Assembly (NCBI RefSeq): GCF_002998435.1
Contig: NZ_CP027231.1
Coordinates: 124,001 to 188,000, forward strand
DNA length: 64,000 nt
Direction: 5' to 3'
From: Bacteroides zoogleoformans
GTDB lineage: Bacteria; Bacteroidota; Bacteroidia; Bacteroidales; Bacteroidaceae
A model generated the notes under the pieces. It was not told the origin of the DNA and made no database searches. It saw only the letters and a list, made by a program, of their open reading frames with translations. This document shows, one piece after another, positions 26,483-34,212 of this stretch; within the stretch, counting starts at the first letter, position 1; each line of letters opens with the position of its first letter. A program made the position numbers and the translations under genes.

Positions 26483-26518
26483 ATCGTATGTTTTTAATAA
26501 TGGTTTCTTTGTACAATC

Positions 26519-26573
26519 TCCATGCAACTTCCATGCAGCCTCCGTATCAAATCTGTGCCTTCTCCGTATCTAT
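26519..26573 (-). repeat. 11-bp phased ATACGGA-like array upstream of pepD
   Basis: Five consecutive 11-bp units on plus are TCCATGCAACT, TCCATGCAGCC, TCCGTATCAAA, TCTGTGCCTTC and TCCGTATCTAT. Read on minus, the direction of pepD, each ends in a variant of ATACGGA or CATGGA. The same word and period occur upstream of the PBP1A gene at 42618-42672. The rest of the 320-bp gap 26483-26802 holds a short TTGTACAA palindrome (26510-26517) and the promoter of the next plus-strand gene. Confidence 0.7.
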
Positions 26574-26743
26574 GGGTACGGAGCAGACACGAAGGTGGTA
26601 TAGGGCAGATATATGGCATGTGCAACTTGTGCTTGGAGCCTGACTGTTAATCTTTAGTGCTAAAGTCGGTTAAAAAGAAGCCTATTTTATTCCCCTTTCT
26701 CTTTTTTTAGAGCAAAAAAAGTAGGTTAGTCCAACCAAAGCCC

Positions 26744-26751
26744 TATATTTG
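26744..26751 (+). promoter_or_regulatory. putative promoter -7 box (TATATTTG)
   Basis: TATATTTG fits TAnnTTTG, 51 bp before the ATG of the small membrane protein. Confidence 0.55.
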
Positions 26752-26802
26752 CACCACAAAAATAGTAAAAACACTATTTTTTATGTAACAAAATTAGAGG
26801 AA

Positions 26803-27036
26803 ATGCTCGATACAATATTGATAACTCTGTTAATAGTTGCTATTTGCATTGTTTTATTGGGAATAAAGGTCTTTTTCGTAAAAGGCGGTAAGTTCCCTAA
26901 CGGGCATGTCAGTGGCAACAAGGCCATGCGCGACAGAGGCATCGGCTGCGTGCAGTCGCAGGACAGGGAAGCACAGCGTAAATCCCGTTTCTCCATTGAT
27001 GAATTGGAAAAAGCCTTAAACGATAGTATGAACTAA
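26803..27036 (+). CDS. conserved small single-pass membrane protein
   Basis: The 77-residue product has one strongly hydrophobic helix at about residues 4-25. A basic KGGKFPNGHVSGNKAMRDRGIGC stretch follows, with a single Cys near residue 50, and then a charged amphipathic tail. It looks like a small Bacteroidetes membrane protein whose GG-FPN-H-NK-RGI-C pattern seems constrained, but I know no function. I considered an NqrM-like maturation role because of the helix plus Cys layout, but NqrM has more cysteines. Its stop is 24 bp before the OmpH-like gene, and both probably share the promoter at 26744. Confidence 0.75.
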   Translation: MLDTILITLLIVAICIVLLGIKVFFVKGGKFPNGHVSGNKAMRDRGIGCVQSQDREAQRKSRFSIDELEKALNDSMN

Positions 27037-27060
27037 TTTTAAAAACAATATTTATCTATT

Positions 27061-27663
27061 ATGAAGAGATTAAACTACCTCGTGAACGGTTTGGCAGCTT
27101 TTGCTCTGATCGTTTTATTTGCTCAATGTACCGGTAATGCTGATAAACAGACAACAAACGACCCTGTGCATGCCGGCGGATTATCCGAAATGAAGATTGC
27201 CTATGTCGAGATAGATACGCTTCTCGCAAAATATAATTTCTGTGTTGACTTAAACGAGGCCATGGTGAAGAAGAGTGAGAATGTACGTCTGACCCTGAAT
27301 CAGAAAGCCGGTGAATTGGAGAAACAAAAACAAGAATTCCAGACGAAGTATCAGAATAACGCCTATCTTTCTCAGGAGAGGGCGCAGCAGGAATATAACC
27401 GCATCGCTAAACTGGAACAAGACTTGCAGACTTTGAGCAACAAGCTGCAATCGGAATTGATGAGCGAAAACGAAAAAAACAGTCTGCAGTTGCGCGACTC
27501 CATCAATGCTTTCCTGAAAGAGTATAATAAAACAAAAGGTTACAGCATGATTATAAGCAATACGGGATTCGATAACCTGTTGTATGCAGACAGTGTGTAC
27601 AACATCACCAAGGAGATTCTGGAAGGTTTGAATGCAAGATACTCTTCTCCTGCAAAGAAATAA
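27061..27663 (+). CDS. OmpH/Skp-family lipoprotein
   Basis: The 200-residue product has a lipoprotein signal ending LFAQC (Cys 23). The OmpH fold begins with MKIAYVEIDTLLAKYNF, and a long charged coiled-coil arm spans about 75-150 (KAGELEKQKQEF and following). It ends with the GYSMIISNTGFDNLLYAD segment typical of Skp. Skp/OmpH proteins hold outer-membrane proteins in the periplasm. Lipidation would tether this one, which is unlike soluble E. coli Skp but common in Bacteroidetes. A terminator hairpin lies 114 bp downstream. Confidence 0.9.
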   Translation: MKRLNYLVNGLAAFALIVLFAQCTGNADKQTTNDPVHAGGLSEMKIAYVEIDTLLAKYNFCVDLNEAMVKKSENVRLTLNQKAGELEKQKQEFQTKYQNNAYLSQERAQQEYNRIAKLEQDLQTLSNKLQSELMSENEKNSLQLRDSINAFLKEYNKTKGYSMIISNTGFDNLLYADSVYNITKEILEGLNARYSSPAKK

Positions 27664-27776
27664 CGCGAAACCTTGATTTTCGTGACAAATATTCGGCCGA
27701 ATGCGGGCATTATAAGATTATAAATAAGGAAAGAGTGCATTAAAATAATATAGGGCACATTTCTCAAATGTTTAGA

Positions 27777-27829
27777 AAACGCAGATGACATGGATTTGAA
27801 GAAGAATCTATGTCATCTGTGTTTTTTTT
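27777..27829 (+). terminator. terminator hairpin made of CATCTGTGT-type words
   Basis: Arms 27777-27796 and 27805-27824 pair over 20 positions with two G-U-compatible mismatches and an 8-nt loop, followed by a run of T. The right arm reads as 9-nt words AATCTATGT then CATCTGTGT, the same word type as in the inverted repeat at 29072-29138. It terminates the OmpH-like transcript. Confidence 0.75.
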
Positions 27830-27929
27830 GCGTATTTGGAAGCGGTTGTTTGATACGGCTTGTATGGGAACAATCCGACAAAACTGTGGGTGAATTCCTC
27901 CATGTTTGTAATTCAACATAATTCGGCAT

Positions 27930-28127
27930 TTTACGCTTGTACAATCCTAAGCCCACATTTGAGGAGGCATATGCCCACACTTTAATGAATATAACCCCAC
28001 ACTTTAAGAGGTGCAACCTCACACTTTAGGAGTCCTAAGCCCACACTTTAGAAGGCATAAGCCCGCATCTTACGGAAGCTACTCCCACACCTTAGGAAAG
28101 GTGGCCTCACGCTTTAGGGCAAGGTGT
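27930..28127. repeat. 22-bp phased degenerate array with CCCACACTTTAG core
   Basis: Cores begin at 27952, 27974, 27996, 28018, 28040, 28062, 28084 and 28106, exactly 22 bp apart eight times. A weaker unit lies at 27930 and another at 28128. The core CCCACACTTTA(G) is kept while the other 10-11 bases differ between units. The array sits in the 570-bp convergent gap between the OmpH-like gene and cutC. Apart from the terminator at 27777-27829 I saw nothing else in this gap. Confidence 0.9.
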
Positions 28128-28234
28128 CTTTTGAGGAATCATTGAACAGCCGACAGGCTTTTCGGACTGAGCCGATTTAACATTCCCGCATGTTGGTCGG
28201 GTTTGCTCTCTTGTACGTCTTGGTCCGTATCCTT

Positions 28235-28993
28235 TTATTGCTTGCCCGAATGCAGCGCCTCAATAGTCTGTTTCACCCGCTCGGAGGTGGTGACACTGCG
28301 TGTGTATTCGTCTATGTGGACTGTTCCGCCCATGGAGACGGATTGGTTGTGATACAGCATGTCGCTTGTCCGGTTCTCTCTGGCAGAGAAGTGAAATTCG
28401 CGGATTCCGGTTTCTTGGGCAATGCGGGCTATGTTTGATTCGTTCACTCCACAGCCTGCCAGCAGGATAATCCGGTTTGCGGCCTGTTGTCCGAGTTCTT
28501 TCAATAAGGGGATGCCTTGTTCTGCCGTGGCTTGTTGCCCCGAAGTCAGGATGCGGTTGCAGCCCAGTCGGATGATGTCTTCAAGTGCTTCGTGCGGATT
28601 ACGGCAAATGTCGAATGCACGATGGAAGGTGACGGACATGCCCCGGGCAGCTTCCATTAGCAGCTTCATCAGAGAGACGTCTACATCTCCTTCTGCCGTC
28701 AAGCAGCCGAAGACTACGCCGTCTGCTCCCAAACGGCGGGTATTCTCAATATCTTTCAGCATGATGCGTTGCTCGATGGAGGAATATAGAAAATCGCCTC
28801 CACGTGGACGGATGATGACATGTAGTTTGGTTTCTCGTAGATGCTCGCGGGCTATGAGGATGTCGCCATAAGATGGGGTGGTGCCTCCTTCGGGAATGCC
28901 GGCGCACAGCTCCACCCGGTGGGCTCCTCCGGCTTGGGCGGCAAGGCAACTCTCTACGGAGTTGGCACAAACTTCAAACTGATAATTTTCCAT
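28235..28993 (-). CDS. cutC: CutC family protein
   Basis: The 252-residue TIM-barrel protein opens ENYQFEVCANSVESCLAAQAGGAHRVELC, shown here for recognition as EVCANS and GGAHRVELC. HVIIRPRGGDFLYS lies near residue 58, ADGVVFGCLT near 95 and VTFHRAFDICRNP near 125. CutC was linked to copper homeostasis in E. coli, but the molecular function is unproven and some members may be enzymes. The gene stands alone: the 22-bp array is downstream and the inverted repeat 29072-29138 separates it from rny upstream. Confidence 0.92.
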   Translation of the reverse strand: MENYQFEVCANSVESCLAAQAGGAHRVELCAGIPEGGTTPSYGDILIAREHLRETKLHVIIRPRGGDFLYSSIEQRIMLKDIENTRRLGADGVVFGCLTAEGDVDVSLMKLLMEAARGMSVTFHRAFDICRNPHEALEDIIRLGCNRILTSGQQATAEQGIPLLKELGQQAANRIILLAGCGVNESNIARIAQETGIREFHFSARENRTSDMLYHNQSVSMGGTVHIDEYTRSVTTSERVKQTIEALHSGKQ

Positions 28994-29071
28994 TTGATAA
29001 ACGTATGGTCTGTGGTAAAAAAGAAAAGAAGCGCTTGGAAATGGTGTACTTCAAGCCTTCTCGGATATTTT

Positions 29072-29138
29072 AGACGCAGATGAAGCGGATGACACAGATT
29101 TTCATTAAAAAACTGCCACATCCGCTTCATCTGCGTCT
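29072..29138. repeat. 20-bp perfect inverted repeat of 9-nt words
   Basis: Arm AGACGCAGATGAAGCGGATG (29072-29091) is perfectly complementary to 29119-29138, with a 27-bp spacer containing ACACAGATTTTC. On minus the 3' half reads AATCTGTGT, CATCCGCTT, CATCTGCGT, that is, three 9-nt words of one type. It lies between the rny stop and the cutC start. No T-run follows, so a terminator role is weak. Confidence 0.9.
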
Positions 29139-29219
29139 TGAAAAACGTCTCTTTGACTTTCTTTCGCCTGTTTTCTGACAAGCCCGGAGGTAAAAAGACA
29201 AGAGGAAATGTCTCCGTCC

Positions 29220-30758
29220 TTACTTAGCGTAGCTCACGGCGCGCGTTTCGCGGATGACGGTAATCTTCACCTGGCCGGGATAGGTCATCTCATCCTGAAT
29301 CTTCTTGGCTATTTCGCCTGAGAGATTTTCCGTTGCCTTGTCGTCAATCTTGTCGGCACCGACAATGACACGCAGTTCGCGGCCGGCTTGGATGGCGTAT
29401 GTCTTCGTTACGCCCGGATAGGACATGGCCAGTTGTTCAAGGTCGTTCAGTCGCTTGATGTATGCTTCTACGATTTCGCGGCGTGCTCCCGGGCGTGCCC
29501 CCGATATGGCATCGCACACTTGCACGATGGGGGCAAGCAGGCTGGTCATCTCCACTTCGTCGTGGTGGGCTCCGATGGCATTGCAGATGTCCGGTTTTTC
29601 CTTAAACTTCTCGGCCAGCTTCATGCCGTAGAGAGCGTGCGGCAATTCCGGCTCTTCATCGGGCACTTTGCCTATGTCGTGCAGCAATCCGGCACGTTTG
29701 GCCTTCTTGGGGTTCAGCCCCAGTTCCGATGCCATCACGGCGCAAAGGTTGGCCGTTTCGCGGGCATGCTGCAAAAGGTTCTGGCCGTAGGAAGAACGAT
29801 ATTTCATCTTACCGATGATACGAATGAGTTCGGGGTGCAGACCGTGGATGCCCAAGTCGATGGTGGTGCGCTTGCCGGTTTCTATGATTTCTTCTTCAAC
29901 TTGCTTGCGCACTTTGGCTACTACTTCTTCGATACGTGCAGGATGAATGCGCCCGTCTGTGACCAGTTGGTGAAGAGCTAAACGAGCTATCTCACGGCGA
30001 ACAGGGTCGAAGGCAGACAATACGATGGCTTCTGGCGTATCGTCTACAACGATTTCTACACCGGTAGCAGCTTCTAATGCACGGATGTTGCGGCCTTCGC
30101 GACCGATGATGCGACCTTTGATTTCGTCTGACTCGATGTGGAATACGGTTACGGAATTTTCGATGGCTGTTTCTGTTGCCACGCGTTGGATGGATTGTAT
30201 GACGATGCGTTTGGCCTCTTTGCTTGCCGTCAGTTTGGCATCATCCATAATGTCGTTGATGTATGATTGGGCTTGCGTTTTGGCTTCTTCTTTCAGCGAT
30301 TCCACCATGCGCTCTTTGGCTTCTTCGGCAGAGAGTCCGGATATGGCTTCCAGCTTCTCTATCTCTTGCCGTTGCATGTGTTCCAACTCTTCTTTCTTTT
30401 TGTCTACAATGGCTAATTGGGCCTCCAGATTCTCTTTTACGGCCTCGGCTTCCATTTTTTTGCGTTGAATCTCTTCTTGGCGCTGGTTCAATACCAGTTC
30501 ACGTTGCTTCAGTTTGTTCTCTGCCTGCTGTATTTTCTGGTTGCGGATGGCTACCTCTTTTTCCAAATCGGCTTTCTTGTTCAGGAATTTTTCCTTCACT
30601 TCCAGCAACTTATTCTTTTTAATTACTTCCGCTTCGGCTTCCGCTTCTTTCAGGATGCCGTCGTATTTCTTTTTCAGCCCGTGCTTGAAGAACAAGTACG
30701 AGGCGAATCCTCCGACAATGAAGCAGGCAATGGATACTACTATTGTAACTACTGTCAT
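29220..30758 (-). CDS. rny: ribonuclease Y
   Basis: RNase Y is a membrane-tethered endoribonuclease that starts mRNA decay. The 512-residue product has an N-terminal membrane helix ([21 protein letters not shown], residues 3-23). A long charged coiled coil runs to about 200, followed by a KH domain with [15 protein letters not shown] near 225. The HD domain carries [14 protein letters not shown] near 365 and ends [17 protein letters not shown] chose the ATG at 30756-30758 because the membrane helix starts there; the frame reads back to 30800 through the upstream terminator. Confidence 0.96.
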   Translation of the reverse strand: MTVVTIVVSIACFIVGGFASYLFFKHGLKKKYDGILKEAEAEAEVIKKNKLLEVKEKFLNKKADLEKEVAIRNQKIQQAENKLKQRELVLNQRQEEIQRKKMEAEAVKENLEAQLAIVDKKKEELEHMQRQEIEKLEAISGLSAEEAKERMVESLKEEAKTQAQSYINDIMDDAKLTASKEAKRIVIQSIQRVATETAIENSVTVFHIESDEIKGRIIGREGRNIRALEAATGVEIVVDDTPEAIVLSAFDPVRREIARLALHQLVTDGRIHPARIEEVVAKVRKQVEEEIIETGKRTTIDLGIHGLHPELIRIIGKMKYRSSYGQNLLQHARETANLCAVMASELGLNPKKAKRAGLLHDIGKVPDEEPELPHALYGMKLAEKFKEKPDICNAIGAHHDEVEMTSLLAPIVQVCDAISGARPGARREIVEAYIKRLNDLEQLAMSYPGVTKTYAIQAGRELRVIVGADKIDDKATENLSGEIAKKIQDEMTYPGQVKITVIRETRAVSYAK

Positions 30759-30785
30759 TTTATTGAATTGTTTTAGTATATAAAT

Positions 30786-30841
30786 AAAAAAGCACTGCAT
30801 AAAAGTTTACTCACGTTTCAGAGCAAACTTTTGTACAGTGC
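30786..30841 (-). terminator. terminator after zapA
   Basis: On minus, GCACTG plus CAAAAGTTT-like arms (30825-30841 and 30792-30808) form a long stem with a 3-nt internal mismatch and a 16-nt loop. TTTTTTATTT follows. It separates the coiled-coil/zapA transcript from rny. Confidence 0.75.
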
Positions 30842-30890
30842 GTGAATCTTTCTTTTTATTAAGCCGAACCCGACGGAGGAGCGTTGTTGT

Positions 30891-31181
30891 TTATGATTCC
30901 TTGAAATAGGTTTCCAGCACTTCTGTCAGTTCCTTTATCTTGGCAGTGTACGGTTCGGTATCATTACGGTCTTTCATTTGAAGGTTTTCCAAAGAGAATT
31001 GATAGGCCACCATGGCTATAATCTTCTCCGGAGATACATTTTGATAATGTTCCCGATACGCATTGAGCCGGATATCCACCTGCTTGGCGGCTTCTCTTAC
31101 CATTTCTTCGTCCTCACGGTTGATGGTGAGGGGGTAGGAGGCTCCTGCCATTTGCAGATTTATCTTTATCTTATCGTTCAT
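30891..31181 (-). CDS. zapA: cell division protein ZapA
   Basis: The 96-residue product is a ZapA-family FtsZ-bundling protein. It opens with KINLQMAGASYPLTINREDEEMVREAAKQVD, of which AGASYPLTI and EEMVREAAKQVD are the typical head-domain pieces, followed by a helical tail. The upstream 97-residue coiled-coil gene ends 14 bp before it, and the pair resembles a Bacteroidetes Z-ring module. A terminator follows and then rny. Confidence 0.92.
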   Translation of the reverse strand: MNDKIKINLQMAGASYPLTINREDEEMVREAAKQVDIRLNAYREHYQNVSPEKIIAMVAYQFSLENLQMKDRNDTEPYTAKIKELTEVLETYFKES

Positions 31182-31195
31182 ACATCCTCTTCTCT

Positions 31196-31489
31196 TTATT
31201 CATTCAGCAAGGCGATGCATTTATCGACTTCACGCACTAATTTGGACAATCGCAGCTTCGTCTCTTTTACGTCGCTGCCGTTAAGGCTGATTGTCGTAGC
31301 TGTTTTTAGGTTCGTGTAGTTAAGTTCCAGTTCCTTGTATTCAGCTTGTAATTTCTCGTATTCTTCTTTTTTAGCTTCGAGAAGTTGTTTCAGCTCAGCG
31401 TTTCCGCGTTTTAATTCATCGTGCAGATAGATTAAATGTCGCAGTCTGGCTTCAAAGGTACTTAATAGCTTCTTTTCTTCGTCTGTCAT
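31196..31489 (-). CDS. coiled-coil protein, candidate ZapB-like partner
   Basis: The 97-residue product is almost entirely predicted coiled coil. FEARLRHLIYLHDELKRGNAEL is followed by KKEEYEKLQAEYKELELNYTNLK with clear heptads, and then VREVDKCIALLNE. No enzymatic motif is visible. Its position directly before zapA and its small parallel coiled-coil build suggest a division-site partner analogous to ZapB. Sequence alone does not prove that. A TAnnTTTG box lies 21 bp upstream of the ATG. Confidence 0.8.
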   Translation of the reverse strand: MTDEEKKLLSTFEARLRHLIYLHDELKRGNAELKQLLEAKKEEYEKLQAEYKELELNYTNLKTATTISLNGSDVKETKLRLSKLVREVDKCIALLNE

Positions 31490-31509
31490 TACTACACCAA
31501 AATTCTACA

Positions 31510-31517
31510 CAAAAATA
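31510..31517 (-). promoter_or_regulatory. putative promoter -7 box (TATTTTTG) for the zapA operon
   Basis: The minus strand reads TATTTTTG, a TAnnTTTG match, 21 bp before the ATG of the coiled-coil gene. Confidence 0.5.
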
Positions 31518-31705
31518 CGATTTACTTATAGATTACAAAAACTTTTTGATAAAAATGTTGTCTTTAGGGGTTGATTATTGCTTTTTATCGTTCACTTTTT
31601 CCGTTTTCTCGAAAAAACAAGCTTATTTGTTGCGTAGGGCGGTAAGAGGATATTTGTTTCTTTAGAGGGCGAAATAGAAGTTATCCCTTCTAAATATTTA
31701 ATGAG

Positions 31706-31744
31706 ACAAAGGTAGGAATCTTCCGGAAAGGTTTCTACCTTTGT
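31706..31744. terminator. hairpin downstream of DUF454 gene
   Basis: ACAAAGGTAG (31706-31715) pairs with CTACCTTTGT (31735-31744), extendable by G-U pairs to 15 bp. It sits 31-69 bp past the DUF454 stop. The T-run is poor on both strands, so it may be a weak bidirectional terminator. The plus arm also contains TACCTTTG, a -7-like word with no gene behind it. Confidence 0.4.
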
Positions 31745-31774
31745 GTTTTGATAGAAAGTGCTCTTCTGCGGGAC

Positions 31775-32134
31775 TTATTTCAGTGTCTTGAAGGATAAAA
31801 TATGTCGGGTCACTCCCACTGCGACGAGGAACATCAGTATTTTCACCCCCATCAGCGGAATTAAGAAAAAGATGCAATAGAGAATGGTGCCCCACATCAA
31901 TAGTAGAGAGTAGATTTTTGCTCGTAGCGGAATGGCTTTGTTTTCGCGGAAATTACGGATGTAGGTGCCGAAGTATTTATGGTTCAGCAACCATTGGTAT
32001 AGGCGGGGCGAGCCTCTGAAATAGAGGGCGGCGGTGAGCAGCAAAAAGGGAGTGGTAGGCAGTAAAGGCAGAAATATGCCGATGAGGCCCAGCACGAAGG
32101 AGATAGTTCCTAAAATGATATAAATCGTTTTCAT
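31775..32134 (-). CDS. DUF454 (YbaN) family inner-membrane protein
   Basis: The 119-residue protein has three or four membrane helices and the family signature LGLIGIFLPLLPTTPFLLLTAALYF, shown in pieces as IGIFLPLLPTTPF and LLTAALYF, near residues 18-40. The RGSPRLYQWLLNHKYFGTYIRNF loop follows. The function of DUF454 is unknown. A -7 box (32139-32146) lies only 5 bp before the ATG, suggesting a nearly leaderless mRNA. The gene is divergent from the pyridoxamine kinase gene. Confidence 0.88.
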   Translation of the reverse strand: MKTIYIILGTISFVLGLIGIFLPLLPTTPFLLLTAALYFRGSPRLYQWLLNHKYFGTYIRNFRENKAIPLRAKIYSLLLMWGTILYCIFFLIPLMGVKILMFLVAVGVTRHILSFKTLK

Positions 32135-32138
32135 GCGG

Positions 32139-32146
32139 CAAATGTA
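32139..32146 (-). promoter_or_regulatory. putative promoter -7 box (TACATTTG) for the DUF454 gene
   Basis: The minus strand reads TACATTTG, 5 bp upstream of the ATG. If real, the transcript has almost no leader. Confidence 0.4.
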
Positions 32147-32166
32147 GGAAAAATAATATAGATAAC

Positions 32167-33039
32167 ATGTATGCGAATAAAGTAAAGAAAGTGGTTGCCG
32201 TTCACGACCTTTCGGGAGTGGGACGGGTTTCTTTGACGGTGGTTATCCCCATACTTTCCACAATGGGCTTTCAGGTATGTCCGTTGCCTACGGCAGTATT
32301 GTCCGGCCATACCCAATATCCGGACTTCTCTTTTCTTGATTTGACGGACGAGATGCCGAAGATTATCGCCGAGTGGAAGAAACTTGGAGTGCGATTTGAT
32401 GCTTTCTATACAGGCTATTTAGGTTCTCCGCGCCAGATACGTATTGTATCCGACTTTATCGACAGCTTTCGCCGACCGGAGGAGCTGGTAGTGGTAGATC
32501 CTGTGCTGGGAGATAACGGACGGCTTTACACGAATTTCGATGGTTTCATGGTGGAGGAGATGAGGCATCTTATCACGAAAGCAGACGTGATTACTCCTAA
32601 TCTGACGGAACTTTTCTATTTGTTGGATATTCCTTATCGGGAGCGAAATTCGGATGAAGAGTTGAAATCGTATCTCCGGCAACTTTCCGATGCCGGTCCT
32701 GAAGTGGTGGTTATCACCAGTGTACCGGTGGAAGATAAGCATAAAACCTCTGTATATGCCTATAATAGAAACGGCAATCGCTATTGGAAAGTAACTTGTC
32801 CTTATTTGCCTGCCCATTATCCCGGCACGGGCGATGCCTTTACGAGTGTCATTACCGGCGCATTGTTACAAGGCGACAGCCTGCCCATTGCTTTAGATCG
32901 TGCCACACAGTTTATTATGCAGGGCATTCGAGCTACTTGGGGTTATGAGTATGATAACCGCGAGGGGATTCTGCTTGAGAAGGTGTTGCATAATCTTGAC
33001 ATGCCGATTCAGATATCGGGTTACGAGCTGATTGATTGA
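32167..33039 (+). CDS. pyridoxamine/pyridoxal kinase (ribokinase superfamily)
   Basis: The 290-residue kinase opens KKVVAVHDLSGVGRVSLTVVIP with the vitamin-B6-kinase style substrate loop. It has TAVLSGHTQYP near residue 45, VVDPVLGDNGRLY near 110, DVITPNLTELFYLL near 140 and the anion-hole/catalytic motif YPGTGDAFTSVITGALL near 220. It phosphorylates pyridoxal or pyridoxamine in PLP salvage. PdxK/PdxY is the best family, with ThiD-like HMP kinase as the less likely alternative. The following NAGPA gene starts 16 bp after the stop, so the two are probably one transcript. Confidence 0.9.
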   Translation: MYANKVKKVVAVHDLSGVGRVSLTVVIPILSTMGFQVCPLPTAVLSGHTQYPDFSFLDLTDEMPKIIAEWKKLGVRFDAFYTGYLGSPRQIRIVSDFIDSFRRPEELVVVDPVLGDNGRLYTNFDGFMVEEMRHLITKADVITPNLTELFYLLDIPYRERNSDEELKSYLRQLSDAGPEVVVITSVPVEDKHKTSVYAYNRNGNRYWKVTCPYLPAHYPGTGDAFTSVITGALLQGDSLPIALDRATQFIMQGIRATWGYEYDNREGILLEKVLHNLDMPIQISGYELID

Positions 33040-33055
33040 TTGAAAGAATGATGCC

Positions 33056-33907
33056 ATGAAAAAGAAGAGTGAAATGAAGAAGAAAGTTGGCTTGTTGCTG
33101 CTTTTCTGTTGCAATTTGTTGGCTGTAATGGCACAGACTGCCGCCGATTCGCTGGCACTTGTCGAGGCGGACTGGCAGGCTGTTTCTTTGCAAAAAGGAA
33201 TTCTTTATCGCAAGGCGGCATTTTCTTCCTTGTATGGAGTGCCGCAAGAAATTTTTATTTTTGAAATATCTCCGAAACATTATTGTTTGGATGTGCTTAT
33301 TCATAATCCCAAAGAAGAGACGAGTGTTGCCGCCCGTCGTTCGGGTGCCGTGGCAGCCATCAATGGTTCTTTTTTCGATATGAAGGCGGGTAATTCCGTC
33401 TGCTATCTGCGCCGTGACGGAGTTGTAGTAGATACAACCTCCATCGGTGCTCTGTCGACTGTGTCGAATGGCGCCCTGTTCATACGAAAGGGGAAATTAC
33501 GGTTGATGTCATGGAATAAACAAAAAGAAAAGACTTGCAAACTGAAGCGTGGCACTGTGCTCGCTTCCGGTCCTTTGATGTTGCTGGATGGAAAAAACTG
33601 CGATTTTTCTGCGTGCAATCCGAACTTTGTAAAGACCAAACATCCTCGCAGTGCCGTGGTTCTGACCGGAAACAAGAAAATCTTGTTGATTGTTGTAGAT
33701 GGGCGCAGGAAAGGAAAAGCCGAAGGAATTAATATACCGGAGTTAACCCACATGATTCGTGTGTTGGGCGGTAAAGATGCGTTGAATCTCGATGGTGGAG
33801 GTTCTTCAACTCTTTGGAGCGCTTCTTTGCCCGATAAAGGCATTGCAAATGCACCTTCGGGTACGGTTGAACGCAAAGTGGCCAATTCTCTTTGTGTGTA
33901 CGAATAA
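33056..33907 (+). CDS. phosphodiester glycosidase (NAGPA domain) family protein, exported
   Basis: The 283-residue product has a signal peptide (about 1-30, ending AVMAQ) and a NAGPA-like domain. SGAVAAINGSFFDMK near residue 98, LIVVDGRRKGKAEGINIPEL near 220 and DALNLDGGGSSTLW near 240 are the conserved blocks. The domain is named for the human enzyme that uncovers mannose-6-phosphate. Bacterial members hydrolyse GlcNAc-1-phosphodiesters or related cell-wall sugars, usually in the periplasm. The link with the upstream vitamin B6 kinase appears to be operon convenience only. Confidence 0.88.
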   Translation: MKKKSEMKKKVGLLLLFCCNLLAVMAQTAADSLALVEADWQAVSLQKGILYRKAAFSSLYGVPQEIFIFEISPKHYCLDVLIHNPKEETSVAARRSGAVAAINGSFFDMKAGNSVCYLRRDGVVVDTTSIGALSTVSNGALFIRKGKLRLMSWNKQKEKTCKLKRGTVLASGPLMLLDGKNCDFSACNPNFVKTKHPRSAVVLTGNKKILLIVVDGRRKGKAEGINIPELTHMIRVLGGKDALNLDGGGSSTLWSASLPDKGIANAPSGTVERKVANSLCVYE

Positions 33908-33987
33908 GTTAAGGCCCGGGACATACCTCCTCCCTATTTAAATTGTCGGATTAAGGTAATGTGAACCTTTCCTCCGAGAATACGATT

Positions 33988-34179
33988 TTAAGCCGAGGCC
34001 TGTTTAAAGTTCAAAATGGTATCTGCTCGGTCGTTTCTTCGTAGTTCTTTCGTCGCTGTAGATACGGATTTGATGCGATGCCGATACGGTTCAGGTGTGG
34101 CTCCGAAGTAGAGATGCCGGTTAAATATCAATAAAACAGCTCCCGGTTTATCCGTAGATACAGCTATAATCAGTATCAT
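33988..34179 (-). CDS. possible small hypothetical protein
   Basis: This is the only frame of note in the 305-bp gap 33908-34212. The 63-residue translation begins MILIIAVSTDKPG and ends ILNFKQASA. An AAGGAAC sequence stands a few bases before the ATG. I recognise no family. The DNA contains three 11-bp phased units (ATACGGATTTG, ATGCGATGCCG, ATACGGTTCAG at 34062-34094), resembling the ATACGGA arrays elsewhere, so this may be repeat-derived intergenic DNA rather than a gene. Confidence 0.2.
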   Translation of the reverse strand: MILIIAVSTDKPGAVLLIFNRHLYFGATPEPYRHRIKSVSTATKELRRNDRADTILNFKQASA

Positions 34180-34212
34180 TGTTCCTTATTAAATAAAAAT
34201 CATGTAAGAACT

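Noticed and set aside
27813..28022. 70-codon minus-strand frame over the 22-bp array
   Set aside because: It is composed of translated array units and has no promoter, ribosome site or known domain.
27930..28127. CRISPR-like array with 12-nt repeats and 10-nt spacers
   Set aside because: Repeats and spacers are far too short, cores vary, and no cas genes or leader are present. It is recorded as a phased intergenic array instead.
30780..30890. Possible 6S RNA next to zapA, by analogy with the zapA-ssrS order of proteobacteria
   Set aside because: The gap is only about 130 bp, most of it a single hairpin followed by TTTTTTATTT on minus. This is a terminator, too short for a 6S fold with a central bubble.
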